64,000 bases of DNA, from NCBI RefSeq assembly GCF_963676685.1, contig NC_092348.1, positions 16,567,531 through 16,631,530 on the forward strand, given 5' to 3'. The notes under the pieces were generated by a model. The model was not told the origin of the DNA and ran no database searches. It worked only from the letters and a program-made list of their open reading frames with translations. Numbering within the stretch: position 1 is the first letter of the stretch; the number at the start of each line of letters is the position of its first letter. Made by a program: the position numbers and the translations under genes. Shown here piece after piece: positions 1 through 13,900 of this stretch. The DNA is from Mytilus edulis. Its lineage: Eukaryota; Mollusca; Bivalvia; Mytilida; Mytilidae.

Positions 1-1794
1 CGGTTGAGATTCCCACCCCAAACCATATATATTCATGTATGGGACAAGATAACACATTAAATGAAATATAAGGGTAGTCCCTAGGGTTACCCCACCCCTT
101 TTGTGTGTGTTTTGAGAACTTGTATAAGATTGAAATACCAACTCCTAAACTAAACCATATTCATTCCTGTTTGTCATTTCAAAAAGATTGAATGACATAC
201 AATGGCAATCTTATATGGGCGTCACATATGCATGTCACTTTGCTAGACCTAACCAATGTGTACTAGACCTTGTACAATTTCAGGCGACCATGGGAATGAA
301 TAATTTTGGGAGCTTTGTTTGAAAGACTTCGTAACAGCATTATGTTACAATCATTTTTTTGATAATTATAAAATTTTATTGATGGAAAATAATTAGTAGG
401 TTTAAAGAATTTACCTTAATTATAATTTGAATTATTTCTGGTCCTATAAAAATTTTCATTTTCATATGGCTCATTTTAAAGAAAACATATCTTTCAAGCC
501 CAAGAATGTTTGACCAACTGTTTTTATAATTACCTGTCATTTTATTCCATTTTATTTATTTTAACTCAGAAATCATAGACTTGGGTTGAAGATGGGGGAC
601 ATTTACATTTACTATGGACAGGTTAGTCAGACCTCACCTTTGATCCCTGTAGTAGTAAACATTTGTCTGATTTGTGTCCCATAACTTTTGTACTGTTGAA
701 CACAAACTCAGTTTTCTTTCCAGGGAAGCAAGTCCATTCATACTTTTACAAGCTCGTATTAAAGTCAACTTGAACTACTAACAGTCAACTAATACCAACG
801 TTAACTATCAACTAGAAGAACTGCAATCATTGCAAACTTGTATCACTGCAGACTCATGACCATGAAAAAAATATACTTGATATATGCGTTGCTTTTAAAA
901 ACTTTGACAAAATATGAATTATTTGCCTTAATGATTAATTCATTAAATGAACATAAATGTACAATATATGAATGTTTAATGTTTGTTCTTTTTAAAATCT
1001 TTAAAAAAACAAATTGAAGCAACATTCGTCATTGCAACAGTTTTTATAATTATGTTTGGCTTGGTTTTTGGTTAACTGCCTACAGCGCTTACAGTGCTTT
1101 GATTTTAATTATAAAATCATTCTACATGGCATATATATCATATACATCTTATTATTTATTTTACTTGTATATCTACATAATGTATATGCATGTCGCGAGC
1201 AGAAGCAACCTACCCGGCACCGTTTTTTCATTGCTTTTAGCATCTCAAAGAGTTAAAAATGGGGAAATGCAAGATGATTGTGAAGTAAAAAAATCAACTT
1301 CGCATCACCAGATCTAGCAGTACAAAGTGTGAAATTGGTGTTGAATCGCGATGTATAGTGAAGGAACAAAGAAAATAAATATAAAGCAACTTTTCCTGTG
1401 TCACCTATGCCTGTAACAGCATCCATTTCTTCATTGCGATGGACATCTGAACGAAATATGAGCTTACTATACTGTTTTTGGTTTTTTGGTTGTCAGTAAA
1501 TTTTTATTTTTTCTATGCGTAATTTGAAGATAACTGTAAAGTTTATTTTAAGCTTGGCTTACAAACAAAAGTGTTTAGTTTCAAGTTACCTTATAAGCGA
1601 CGTGTAAAACAATCACACCTCTTGCATTTTCATAATCAGCTATTCGTGACATTGACAATATGTACCTTTCAAGAATTATCCATAACAATGTAGAATTCTT
1701 ACTTCAACCCTTCATGACAGTCATGTTCTGGAGGTTAATAGAATTAATGACGCCAGCAAACAAGTTTATCCCGCCACATTCTGTGTGTGTATAG
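1..1794. other. No gene recognised
   Basis: This is AT-rich sequence. I saw no exon with recognisable coding similarity and no clear repeat. The missing first exon or exons of meckelin could lie here or further upstream, but nothing here matches the expected signal peptide and cysteine-rich start. Confidence 0.4.
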
Positions 1795-2260
1795 AGTCCA
1801 AATTAGGAGCCTGTATTCAGCCGATGGTTGTTGCTGTATATCATATTTGTTTTTCGTTTCTTGTTTTGTTCTTATATCAGGTCGTTAGTTTTCTCGTTTG
1901 ATTTTATTTTTTACATTTTTCATTTTGGGGCCTTTTATAGCTTACTATGCGTTATGGATTTTTCTCATTGTTATAGGCCGTACGATAGCCTATAGTTGTT
2001 AACTTATATGTAATTTGGTCTCTAGTAGATAGTTGTCTAATTGGCAATCAGTAATGTTCAAGTTTTACATGTAATAAGTTAAAGCCCTTTCTACATAAGA
2101 AAATGCCTGTACCAAGTCAGGAATATGACAGTTGTTATCCATTCGTTTGATGTGTTTGGGCTTATGATTTTGCCATTTGATTAGGGACTTTCTTTTTTTA
2201 ATTTTCCTCGGAGTTCAGTATTTAAATGTGATTTTACTTTTTTCAATAGCTTCAAAATTT
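1795..2260. repeat. Mussel-type interspersed repeat, 3' part
   Basis: The segment ending in 'ttcctcggagttcagtattt' (about 2205-2224) is nearly the same as 43595-43750. It occurs in reverse complement near 53570-53715. The first half (about 1800-2040) resembles a second block often seen next to it in mussel sequences. Three or more copies in one 64-kb window show it is a dispersed repeat. Naming it as mussel-specific is from memory, not a search. Confidence 0.7.
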
Positions 2261-3652
2261 GGTGATAGAGTGTCGGAAATTGAACATGGTGAGATCATCC
2301 CTATTCAATAGTACCGCATATCACTTTCAATGTAACCAACTCCTGCAGTTTGAGAATTTATTGTACATGTTGACTTTGCAATTGTTTGTGCCTCTGAACT
2401 CATAATTGTGGCACATAAGTAGTACTGATGCATTTTGATCTTGAGAGAAGCTAGATACATCACGTAAGACAAGTATCTTATTTTTAGCGTGTTTAACATG
2501 CAGAGAGTTCTATTTCAGTCAGTGTGTGCTGGTACGTGAAAATTCTTGTTTTCCAACGTAACTGTTTATAGCCGGTCAGTAATGGTGGCGTTGCATAAAT
2601 TTTTCTACAATTTCTGTATCAAATTAATTAATCGGTCAAAATATGACACTTTATTGAAAATTCATTACAAGTAAATGTTTTTAAAGGTTCACTCTAAATG
2701 TACAATAAATATACATGTAATTGTATAAACGGCTTGCCTTGAACACAGACTACCCGGAATTTGAAAGATATGTAATTACCAAAGTTTCGAAATATTTATA
2801 AAATGACATATAATACTATATAATATATAAAGTTTATTTTAATCTGGGACATCATATGGTTAGAGTAACAGTCCCAGGTTTTGATAAAATTTGAATCAGA
2901 TTAATTCAATTTTCGATAAATATAAAAATATACATATGCATCGACTTCATCAGTGCTTCATTCATAAACGTAAGTAAAAATTATTAATCAAAATTAAAAT
3001 AGTTAATTCAGATTGACAATTGACAAAGATAAAAGATTTTTTTTTTTATCTTTTTCACACCTTGTCACCTGATAACAAATGTTTATTACCAATAATTAAC
3101 AGGCTCTATTATTTCAAATACCCCTCGGATATAGGATGATCAGCGTATCGATGGAAAAGCGTCACCTACAGTGATGCCCGGATGCTGTATCTAAGTGCTG
3201 CTACGTCACGCCGGATAACAGAATAAAACATTTATAATGCACTTTGTTTTTTAGAAAGATAAAATCTTTTTTTGGATTTTGATGGACATTTTTTTTCATT
3301 CCTTCAGTTAGTGTAAAAATAAATTTAGTTTGGATACAACTTTAAGATGCTCCCTCTTAGGTAACAACTATTGAGTATTGTATTGTAATGATCTGATGAT
3401 TGCACTGCAGTCTTCACGATAAATAATTCAATGTAAACAGATATCCTTTTCATAATTTAATAAATTTGTCTCATGAAATTATACCCCGCTAGCACAGCCG
3501 TTTGCGTTACTGGTAGAGAGGGTTTGGTCTGTGTTTCACTCTGGGACTTCAGGCATACGGACAATACAAATAAACAATAAATGATGTATATATAAAGAAA
3601 CCTTGAAATGACAAGATATACGACAACTGCACCAAGCAATGTTATCGCTCAT
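2261..3652. other. No gene recognised
   Basis: Apart from short A/T homopolymers I see no exon, RNA gene or clear repeat here. Confidence 0.4.
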
Positions 3653-3656
3653 TTAA

Positions 3657-4129
3657 GGAGGCTCGAGGGTATAAAAATTTCAGAAAAAAATTAAACATTT
3701 GTTTTTCATTACAAATTTATTTTGTTACCTTTTGTAGTTGTTACTTTATCATAGGGTACAAAAATAAAAAAAAAAATAATCACTTCGTGTGATCTCCAGA
3801 TGACTTTTTAAATGTATAGATCATTGAAAAAGTTCCAAATTATCTCCCTTTGGTGGAAAAATGCCATTTTTTGGCTTTAAAATTGAAATATCTTTTTTAA
3901 CTCATCGGTGACCTATATTTTTTAATATAATTTCCATATAAGCTGTACTTAAACTAAATTATTGTAAAATTTGAGCGATTTCTGTTATAAATTTCTTTTT
4001 TTGATTGTGAGCGCAAATAAACGGTGACCCCACTTTTTTATTTTATTTTTCTATTAGCTATAAGATAAAATTTATTTATAGAAAAATGTAGACAAATCCT
4101 ATATAAATGATTTAGACCCGTGAACCCCC
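3657..4129. mobile_element. TTAA-flanked short element (MITE-like)
   Basis: The block starts with GGAGGCTCGAGGGT and ends with ACCCGTGAACCCCC. These are imperfect inverted repeats (about 14 of 18 positions including the TTAA). TTAA lies directly outside both ends (3653-3656 and 4130-4133). TTAA duplication is typical of piggyBac-type insertion, but the termini do not otherwise identify a superfamily. No transposase is seen, so the element is non-autonomous. Confidence is moderate because the inverted repeats are short. Confidence 0.5.
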
Positions 4130-4925
4130 TTAACAAATAACCAAGATAAATAAAACAGTCTCATATTTAATAGACATAAACATTAAATACATAAATATCG
4201 CAGTATCTCCATGTGAAAATTTAAATTCTAAAATTCTTAAGAATAAAAAAAAAAAACATTTTCAAACATCACCATATATGATTAAACAGGTTGAGGCGTT
4301 TACAGTGAAAAATACCCATTATAAATTTACCAATATAAGGAAATTGTTTGGCCTTAGTACATGTACTATCTAATTGATTAAAATAAAATTATTCATGGTC
4401 ACCCACTACAATTATAGACATGACCGTTTATTTAAAATATTAAGAGTTGTTCACTAGTCGACTCTGCTCTGCATTGTTTGTAACTTAAAAAACTAATCAA
4501 TCATGTTCATGACGTCCCATCATCCGAGATTAACAAATATACTCACTGGTTCCCACTACTTTTGTTAATTCCATGTACTAGGGACCAAAGTCAGCATGGT
4601 CAGTCAAGTAAAAAAAACCATGGCATTCAATCTATTCCAATTTAATTCTTGGTCTAACCAGAGCAATGTCTGAAACACATTTTTCAATATCATTGACCAG
4701 TTCAACCCTTATATAAAACATGTGACAAGTGTACAGGATTTAAAAAAAAATCAACATGTCTAACTTTTTATTATTTTACAAATTAACATACTCTATATAT
4801 TTGCTTACCATGCCTGATCTAAATTTATAACATTACTGATACCATTATCATTCAAGTTTGCCTGTCATGTTTGATATACAATAGAAGGAACAGAAATATT
4901 TATTCCAGATTAATATCTGTTGCAG

Positions 4926-7900
4926 GTTTAAATTGTATTTGCAATCCTGGTTACTATTATACAAGAAATTTTGGAGGTGGAAAAGTGACTTGTGCCAAAT
5001 GTCCAGCCAATCAGGTAAGTGTTTCTTCATGTACTGGTACATGATGTAGACAGTAGGCATATAGTGGAGCCTAATCGGTGGTTAATCAGTGTTCTCCCCT
5101 GAATTTTTAAATAGCAACATGGAAATTAACATACATGTAGCACTGGTTTACCAAAAAATATAGCACCATGGCCCCTATACATTCATGATTGTATAACAAA
5201 ACCATCCAGGACAGCATTATGGTAGAAAATATAGCATCAGGGTTCCATGGTGCTTTAAGACCCTGTGGGGAACACTGGGTTTAATGACTTTCTTGGATAT
5301 GTCCATTACAGCATGTACAGTTTGATACCTGTATATGTTACATGTTTTATATATTAATAACTGATTAGCATGATTAGTGACTTTTACATCAATGAAGTGA
5401 AAAAACTATTATTTGGCAGTTGTTGGACAATCTTGTACAGTAAATTAAGTTCTAATTTAACGTCAAGTATTAAAGTATTCCAGAGGGAACTTTTGCTATA
5501 AAACCTCATAAGTCTCATGGACCTATAGCTAGAATATAGGTGAAAGATACTGAAATTCTAAAGATATAAGATAAGATAAGATAAGATAAAATAAATTTTA
5601 TTTTCCAAATTAGGTCCCCAGGGGGGCATATACACATAACATATATAATTGATACAACATACAGTATTTTACATAACATTGTAAAATAAACTATTGAAAT
5701 AGTCATACAGGTATTATTTGTTAAATAAAAAAGTATTTGAGAGTTGCTACTTCAGAGATGTGGCAAACCCCACTTATTTATTTACTTTTTTTTCTCTCAC
5801 TTGATTTTATAATATTTTGCTGAAAATGTATAAATATAAAATATATATATAAATATTTGAATTGTACAAGGTCGTGTGTTTCTCTGATATTTTTTATGAG
5901 GTTTTAACACTAAATCCCTTACATATGCATACTTTTCATCTTGGAGAAAATTATTATTAGCTCACCTTTCCTAAAAGGAAATGTGAGCTTTTCTCATCAC
6001 TTGGCGTCCGTCGTCACTGTCTGTCGTCGTTAACAATTTTTCAAACATCTTCTCCTCTGAAACCACTGAATGGATTTGGATGAAACTTAGCATGATTGTT
6101 CCTTAGATTATCCTGCACAAAGTTTGTGCCTCGATTTTTGATCCGTCAAAAAACATGGCCACCGTTACTTAAAATAGAACATAGGGGTCAAATGCAGTTT
6201 TTGGCTTATATCTCAAAAACTAAAGCATTTAGAGCAAATCTGACTGGGGTAAAAATGTTCATTATGTCAAGATCTATCAGCCCTGAAATTTTCAGATGAA
6301 TCAAACAACCCATTGTTGGGTTGCTGCCACTTAATTGGTAATTTTAAGGAAATTTTGCAGTTTTTGGTCATTACCTTGAATATTATTATAGATAAAGATA
6401 AACTGTAAACAGCAAAAATGATCAGCAAAGTAAGATCTACAAATAAGTTAATATGACCAAAATTGTCAATTGACCCCTTAAGGGGTTATTGTCCTTTAAT
6501 GACAATTTTTCACAATTTGTTCATCATATTTGCTAACTTTAAAAAATCTTCTCCTCTAAAACTACTCAACCAAATTCAACCAAACTTCATTTGAATGATC
6601 AGTAGGGTGTATAAAATAAAGTTTGTGTTTTATTTTCTATTTTGTCAAAAATGTTTAATTTACAACAAACATTAATTTATTAATTTAGTTAATAAGGCAT
6701 TGTTTACCAGGTGAGCGATTCAGGCTCTTGAGAGCCTCTTGTTTATAAGTTGAATTGGCTTTTAAGAAAGTAAAATTGTCATGGACAGTGTTTGCATTTT
6801 TTATACTACACTTTTAATCTACACTTTCATTTAACCTTCTAGATATAAATCTAAACATACTTTAAAATAAATGTATATTACAGGCTAGGTCAGCTGATGG
6901 CTGGGGCTGTGTGGATTGCGGTACCCTTGGTATTGTTAATGGTGAATGTCTTACATGTGGAACCAGAATTACGCCAGGTATTTGTTTATTTGGAATGCTT
7001 TCATTATGGTGACAAAAATACTCAGGGCATTTGTTAATTTGGAATGCTTTCATTGTGGTGACAAAAATACTCAGGGCATTTGTTAATTTGGAATGCTTTC
7101 ATTATGGTGACAAAAATACTCAAGGCATTTGTTAATTTGAAATGCTTTACTTATGGTGACAAAAATACTCCAGGCAATTGTTGATTTGAGCATGTTAAAA
7201 TGCTTTACTTATGGTGACAAAAATACTTGAGGAATTTGTTTTTTGGAATGCTTTACTTATGGTGACAAAAATACTCCAGGAATTTGTTTTTTGGAATGCT
7301 TTACTTATGGTGACAAAAATACTCCAGGTATTGTTTTAAAATTCAATTCAGAATTCACATAATTTACAAACTTGTATCCACTGCTGGGAGTATGAACACA
7401 ATATTTTGTGCCTTGGAGATCCCTGATTTCAACTTTTAACTATTGCACATTTATTTAAAGATGACAGGTCCAAGAAGGAGATTTATCTATGATGATCGTG
7501 ATAGAGAAGTTAAAAATAACAGTATTAACACTGCCCCATCATAAAGCATGTTATGGAGATCCTTAACATGCTCCTGTTTGCATGGATCAAATTATTACAA
7601 ATTATACATCATTGTTTGATTTGGTGAATGCAGGTTTGCTTTTAATTTTGATTTTTTTCTGGTTTGTTGTTCTAGTGCTATGAATCTCTTTGAGGCCACA
7701 TTTAAAAGAATGTCTTTTTCCCCTCCCCAGGGTCAATCCTTTGTAAACTGACCAGGCAGGCATTTAAATTTTTTTTTTTTTTAACTGGATGTCATAGCAT
7801 GTTCACATGGATGGTTTGACTTGTCCAGTTGAAGCCACTTATCAGTTGTTTGTGCTCAATTTGAGTGTATTTGATTAGATTATCAACCCTTTTGCTAACA

Positions 7901-10900
7901 AGCACTTTCAAAAATTATTCAGGATAAAAAAAAATCAGATTTTTTTGTGGAAATGAATTTTTTGACCCTGGGGCTTATATAAGACCTGGGTGGCGGGAGG
8001 GGAAGCGAACATATTTTTAATTTTGGCCTGATACAACAGTCACAGTTTAGGCAATTTTCAAAGATCAATGGATACAGAACAAATATACTTCTGATAAGAT
8101 GATTTCTCAATACAAATTTGATTTTATTCTGACAATAATTGCATTATGCACAAGACAGAAGTATCATGTATGGATTGTGTTCATAGCTGCTTATTTTTAA
8201 ATACTTTAAATTATGAGTGGAGCCCAAGGTTTTATCAGGACAACATGTGCAATTTCTTGTGTAAAATGTTTATATATAAATTGTATATGTATTTGTAGTT
8301 GAAAGTAAGCTGAATGGAGGCCTAGTTACCTGGTTTCTGTCATATTAACATATAACCAACATTTTTTTTTAATCATAAAATATTTGAAATTTTATACACA
8401 TTGTATATTTGAAGTTGAAAGAGAGCTGAATGGCAACTTATATCTAAATGCTGGTACAAACCAAAGAGAAAGAGATTGCAGACCCTGTCAAGACAACACC
8501 TGGTTAAATTCAGCAGGCACCAGGTATGTTTTAGTTCTGCAAAAGAAAGTAATGATAATATTATAGCTCTCTTGGTACACATATTGTCAATAGCTAGCTT
8601 TTATCAATAATCAATATATCAGGAATCATATACAAGAGGTCGTTCTCTAAATTTTTTTAATGAACAGTTTTTTTATCTTTAGTTTTAAGTGACAGGCTTT
8701 ATTTTATAAGTAGAAAACAAGATTTTAGCAATTAGCAAAATCTGTATTGATAACATTATATAACACAGAGAGGACCAGAAAAGTCATGAAGAAAGATATT
8801 GTTCATAGTCATATGATACTTCAAATATATTTTTTTTATATAAATGAATGGCTAAGGTTTTAATTCTTAACATATGTACACAGACCTTTTTTTTAATAGA
8901 AAATCCTTTTTTTGAACAAAATCTTCAGAAATGTACTGGTATTGAAAATGATTGTTTACCATTGTTTACTGGTACTCTTTAATTAACAGACAGCTATTCC
9001 ATATGTGACCTTCCCCACAATACCTCTTATTAGAGACTCTGCATAGACTGCAATAGATTTTGAAAACAGCGATGTATTAAGGAAAAACAAAATGTGGAAA
9101 GAATATACTGTTTATCAATTCTGCAAAAAAAAAATGAATACACCAAATTATTAAACAACTGTTATGACAAATCCCTTCTGTCGCCAAGTGAATTACGAAA
9201 TTTTGAAACTGCAATAGTATCAAAAGAGCAAAGATAATGAATAATAGAGACAGGCCATTTTGTACATATACCAAGGGGAACCTTCGTGCAAAGCTTTATC
9301 TTTTATTGTTAAATTGCATTTAATAGATAAAGGGGATTTTGTGGCAAATAAAACCAAGATTTTTTTAGAAAATCCACAGACTTTAATACAGAAATTTTAG
9401 TTATAATATTTTAAACATAGATTAATCACTTGTTTTTTCTATGATGTGCTCAATGTTTATTTTTAACATAATCACACCTTATGTAAGAATCCTGGGTTTT
9501 GATTGGTTGATAGCCAGTGTACTTTTCACCAATTAACTGTTATCAAATGAATATCGTTCATTTTTTAACACCGCCGGGGTATATACAAAAAGGATATGCT
9601 TTTTTTACCCTCTCTGTCGTGGTATTTGCCAAAAAATACTCTATCAGACTGGACGCTTGTAGCGTCACTACCATCAATGCGTTTTTGAAAGACAACATTC
9701 GGTGTAATCAGTCAGGGGTACTACTTAAACAAGTGATTTCAGAATCACTTCTTCAAGTGATTTTGGCTGTGAAATATTTAAAAAAAATCTATGAATAGAC
9801 ACAGACTTTTTAAAATCACTGAAACAAGTAATTTGAGAAGATCACTTCAATAAGTGTTTATAACTTTTTCTTGATATTTTTCTCACAAGCTTGATGTTTT
9901 TATTGGTAAAAAGACAAGAATTCCATTGAAAAAACAACTATGTACATCTAGAAATGGTCTTTTGCTTGATAAGCCTGTCAGTTTTTCCAATTTATTTAAA
10001 ATATACATTCTCTGGAATAATTTGTAGACCAGGACATAACCTTGAATTATATCATTCTAACTCTTAAGAAAACCAATCAGGTTACCTAATATTGTTGACC
10101 TTTATCTGATAGTCAGAGTAGTTAATGAATATTTGATTACAGAACAATTCTCAAGGGTACTTTTAAAAGCTTTAGCGCACTAACTTTAATACTGCCCAAG
10201 CGCACTGGTGAAGTTAATATCCATAGAAAAAGGGATAATTGATCTATGTAGGAAAGTTATGGAAAAGTTTGTGAAAATATGGAAAATCAATGAAATTAGC
10301 ATTTGAAGATCAAAGGAAACACCAAAATCACTTAAATAGGTGATAACTTAATTTATCAAATCACTGAAATAGGTGATAATGAAATCACTTGTTTAAGTAG
10401 CACCCCTGACTGGTAATTAAACAGATATGTCATGTTCCTGAGGGCTATTTGCGAAAAATACCAGTCTTGAAAATGAATTTCCCTCGCCTTACGGCTCGCG
10501 AAATTTTACATTCTCTTGACTGGTATTTTACGCAAATACCCCTCCTTAACATGATATATCTGCTCAAAAGTCCTTAACAACCTTTAAATTAAAAAAAAAA
10601 AACTCGATCTGAGTCACTTAAGTCAAGCACACCCTAGAAGGTGTACTTGAAATGGTTCATATTTATATTTGTTTCAACCAATATATAAATTTATAAACTT
10701 GCTTTAAAGAAATCATTGCTAGCACTGCATGCAATAAGCTTCTATTTATCAAGCACCGAATTGTCAAATGTGAGAGTAAAAGGGGAAAGGCTGTGGATTT
10801 TCTGCAAAAATCTTGAATTTATTTGCCACAAAATCCCATTTTGCTATTAAATGCAACGAAACAATAAAAAATAAAGCTTTGCAGGACGTTTCCCCTTGAT

Positions 10901-13900
10901 ATATGTACAAAATAGCCTATCTCTACTATTCATTATCTTTGCTGTTTTGATACTATTTCAGTTTGAAAACTTCGTAATTCACATAGCTACAGAAGGAGTC
11001 ATAAACCTTAACAAATGAGATCACATGAAAAACTTTAAAAAAGATCAGCAAATGCTCTTTTATCTAAATGCTCCATGTTTCTGTGGTGATTGTTTACAAA
11101 GTTAAAGATTGATAAACTTCAGCACATATTCCTGAATTGTAATCATCAGCCAAAGCTTTTGATCTACAATCACTAAGAGAAACATTTTTTACTCTATTTT
11201 GTGTTATTGATAAGTAATAAATGGGAAAAATGTGCTCAGATGACTTGTTCAGTATATAGATTTATTAAAATAAGAAGATGTGGTATGATGCATGCATTGG
11301 TTCAATAAGATCCTTAAGAAAATAATCACAAGAAGCTTGTTTTATATGACTTTAACCAAAAACAAGGAAACCTAATTATGTTCATATTTGTTGATAAAGG
11401 TGACTTGATGAGTATCACAATGATAAGAACGCAACTTCTCTGAATCTGAATCATGTATTTGTATGACAGATTTTCCTGAAATTACAATAATAAATGCACA
11501 ATAATTTCTCAATTAACACTTATTACATACATGAAGTTACAAATTGTTGATTACACTTTATAGTTAAAGATGTTTACTTTATCTCAAATAACTTTATCTT
11601 ATGTATTTCAGATGTGTGAGATGTACAGATTATTTGAAAACCACAGTAGGCCTTACTACGTGTACTTGTATTGATGCTCAAAAGGTTGGTTTATACAGAC
11701 AGTAATACATACCAACTGACCCCAGCAAACAGAATTTAATAAAAAACATTACAATTATATTTTCTCTTCGCAAGAAAAATGTCTCCAGCATGCAGTATGA
11801 ATACATGTATCTTGGCAACTTTTAATTGACGGAAGAAAATTGTATGCAACTGTCATGAACCCCAATAATTTAGAAAATATCAGTTTTTATGCTCCACCAT
11901 AGTGGAGGGGGCATTAAGTTTTACCCTTGTCCATCTCTACTGTACATCCGCACATACGTCGGCACGTATGTCTGCACAAATGTCTCTAACTTTAGTTTCC
12001 CTCAACCAAATGTTATAAAAGTGGACACAATACTTATTACCACAAAAGATATATAGATCTTCAATTTTGGTGGTGTCACTTTAATTATTTAGAATTATGC
12101 CCCTTTACAAATGTAAAATTACTAAATTTTCCCTTTCTATTCTCTAACTTTAGTTTGCCTCAACCAAATGTTAAGAAACTTATTCACAATGTTAACTACC
12201 ACACAACTCAGATCAAGTACAAATTTGGGTAGCTACACTTTTACAGTTCTTCATTTATGTCCCTTTATAACTTTGTATGCAAGTTGGTGCATATTCTCCC
12301 TTAATTTATAAATTTATTAGATATAAATGATTTTTTGGCAAGATTAACATTGACCTGTAATTTAATTTCTTTTGTTGCTAAAAACTATAATAATGTGTCT
12401 ATATTTCAGGCTGATGGTTTATGCCTTCCATCTTTGCCTACACTCACTAATGTCCTCACAACTGTACCACTCACAGTAAGTAGCCAAACTGTTATATAGA
12501 TTTTTATTGATTACGATATACTGTTTATAGTTAATATTTATTTTTTAAGGTTGATATACTATGGTAGAAAAAATGATAATGTTCAAAACTGTGGTCTCAA
12601 AAAAGTCAAATTAATTTTTAGTAATGATATTGTTGTCTCCCACTGTAATATATATTCCCCTATGAGAAAATCCCCTAGTTTTGGTTGAATGACTATGTAA
12701 AATCTTTGGTTTCTGTTAAGTGTGTCATGATATGTTGTTCCTCCTTTTTTTTTGGCTTTGAAATTTGATGTCGTGATTCAATTTAGGTAGTTTATTGCTC
12801 CTTTTGTTGTTTGACAATCATATTACTTATTTTCTTAATGCTTTTCCTGCATACATGTTTTATTCTTTCGATTTTTAAGAAGAAATTAAGACAAAAATCT
12901 GACAGGTATTAGTTTAAAAAGCAGATTGTAAATTCAGAAATGATTGTAATGGATGCAGCTTTATCTAAAATTGCAATACTAAACCTTTAAAAAAAGATTG
13001 TGCATTCTTCAGAAATCACAATTATAAATGTACCCAATAATTACAAAATTTACATAAAGTTGATTTTAAGTTTATTTTATTTACAGAATGGTTTCGCTGC
13101 ACAATTCTCTGAGCTTTTAGATAAACAATTGAAGGCATCTTATCTTATGTGTCAAGAAGTAAGTCATGCTATATGTAGAACTAGGCAAATCACAATGCAA
13201 ATGGACATTTTAAGTGATAACTTTGTCAAATTAGTATTTTTATGTTTAATAAAGTTTGAAAATGCTAGCTGAAGCATAGGATTACAAAAAATACACACCA
13301 ATATCTTGTAGAATTGTAAAAATAATAGTCATTGTTTTCTAATATCAAATTGATTTTAATTTTATGAAAAAATGGATTAACATTTTTTAAATATTTTGTC
13401 AACAAGCATTTGAATGTGAATATGGATTCTTTATGGAATATTCTAGAACCAGCATAGTCAAATGCAAAGCTACTTCAAAGTAAATTCATGACAAGGAATA
13501 TTTTTATCTAAGAGATCTTTTTAGTTTTTTCCTTGAAGAATAAGAAAAGGATGATTACTTTTATATGAATAATGAGACTATTTGCTGATTCTTTATAATT
13601 TGAGAAAAAAATTGCAGTTCATATGAAAGTCTTATAATAGTGCAAATGATAAAACAGAAAAGCATTTCATAAATCTCACAGTAAAAACTCATGTCATTGA
13701 AATACTATATGTTCTTTTCAATGCATTAATATTGACCTTGTATATAATTTCAGAACAAAAATGAGACGGCATGCCAGACATTAGGTAATATGTGTGCATT
13801 GACATTCTTTGAATATGAAGATAGTTTACAAAAGACTTCAGCATGTAACCTGTACAAGAATATCATACGGGATAATCTGGCTGACTGGTATGTGGTTTTT

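Larger units (their letters stand above)
9161..11005. mobile_element. Large inverted-repeat (fold-back) element in intron 3
   Basis: The left arm, 9161-9380, and the right arm, about 10790-11005, are reverse complements over more than 200 bp with roughly 80% similarity by eye. Both arms contain ATTACGAA(A/G)TTTT, AATAGTATCAAAA and GCAAAGATAATGAATA in matching order. The 1.4 kb between them contains a younger TIR element (9709-10412) and a palindrome (10422-10562). No transposase is visible, so it is a non-autonomous fold-back element or an old pair of opposed repeats. Confidence 0.75.
4926..12475 (+). other. Meckelin cysteine-rich ectodomain exons 1-5
   Basis: Exons 4926-5014, 6884-6977, 8415-8523, 11612-11684 and 12410-12475 encode the cysteine-rich extracellular repeats. 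Visible pieces include CICNPGYY, CAKCPANQ, DGWGCVDCG, VERELNGN, CRPCQDN, RCVRCTDY and TCTCIDAQ. They follow the order and spacing of the vertebrate meckelin Cys-rich region. The first codon of exon 1 is split (phase 1), so at least one coding exon must precede it. Confidence 0.9.

Noticed and set aside
542-630. Possible meckelin upstream exon (AG at about 578, GT at 622)
   Set aside because: The translation (RLGLKMGDIYIYYGQ) has no cysteines and no similarity to the meckelin N-terminus.
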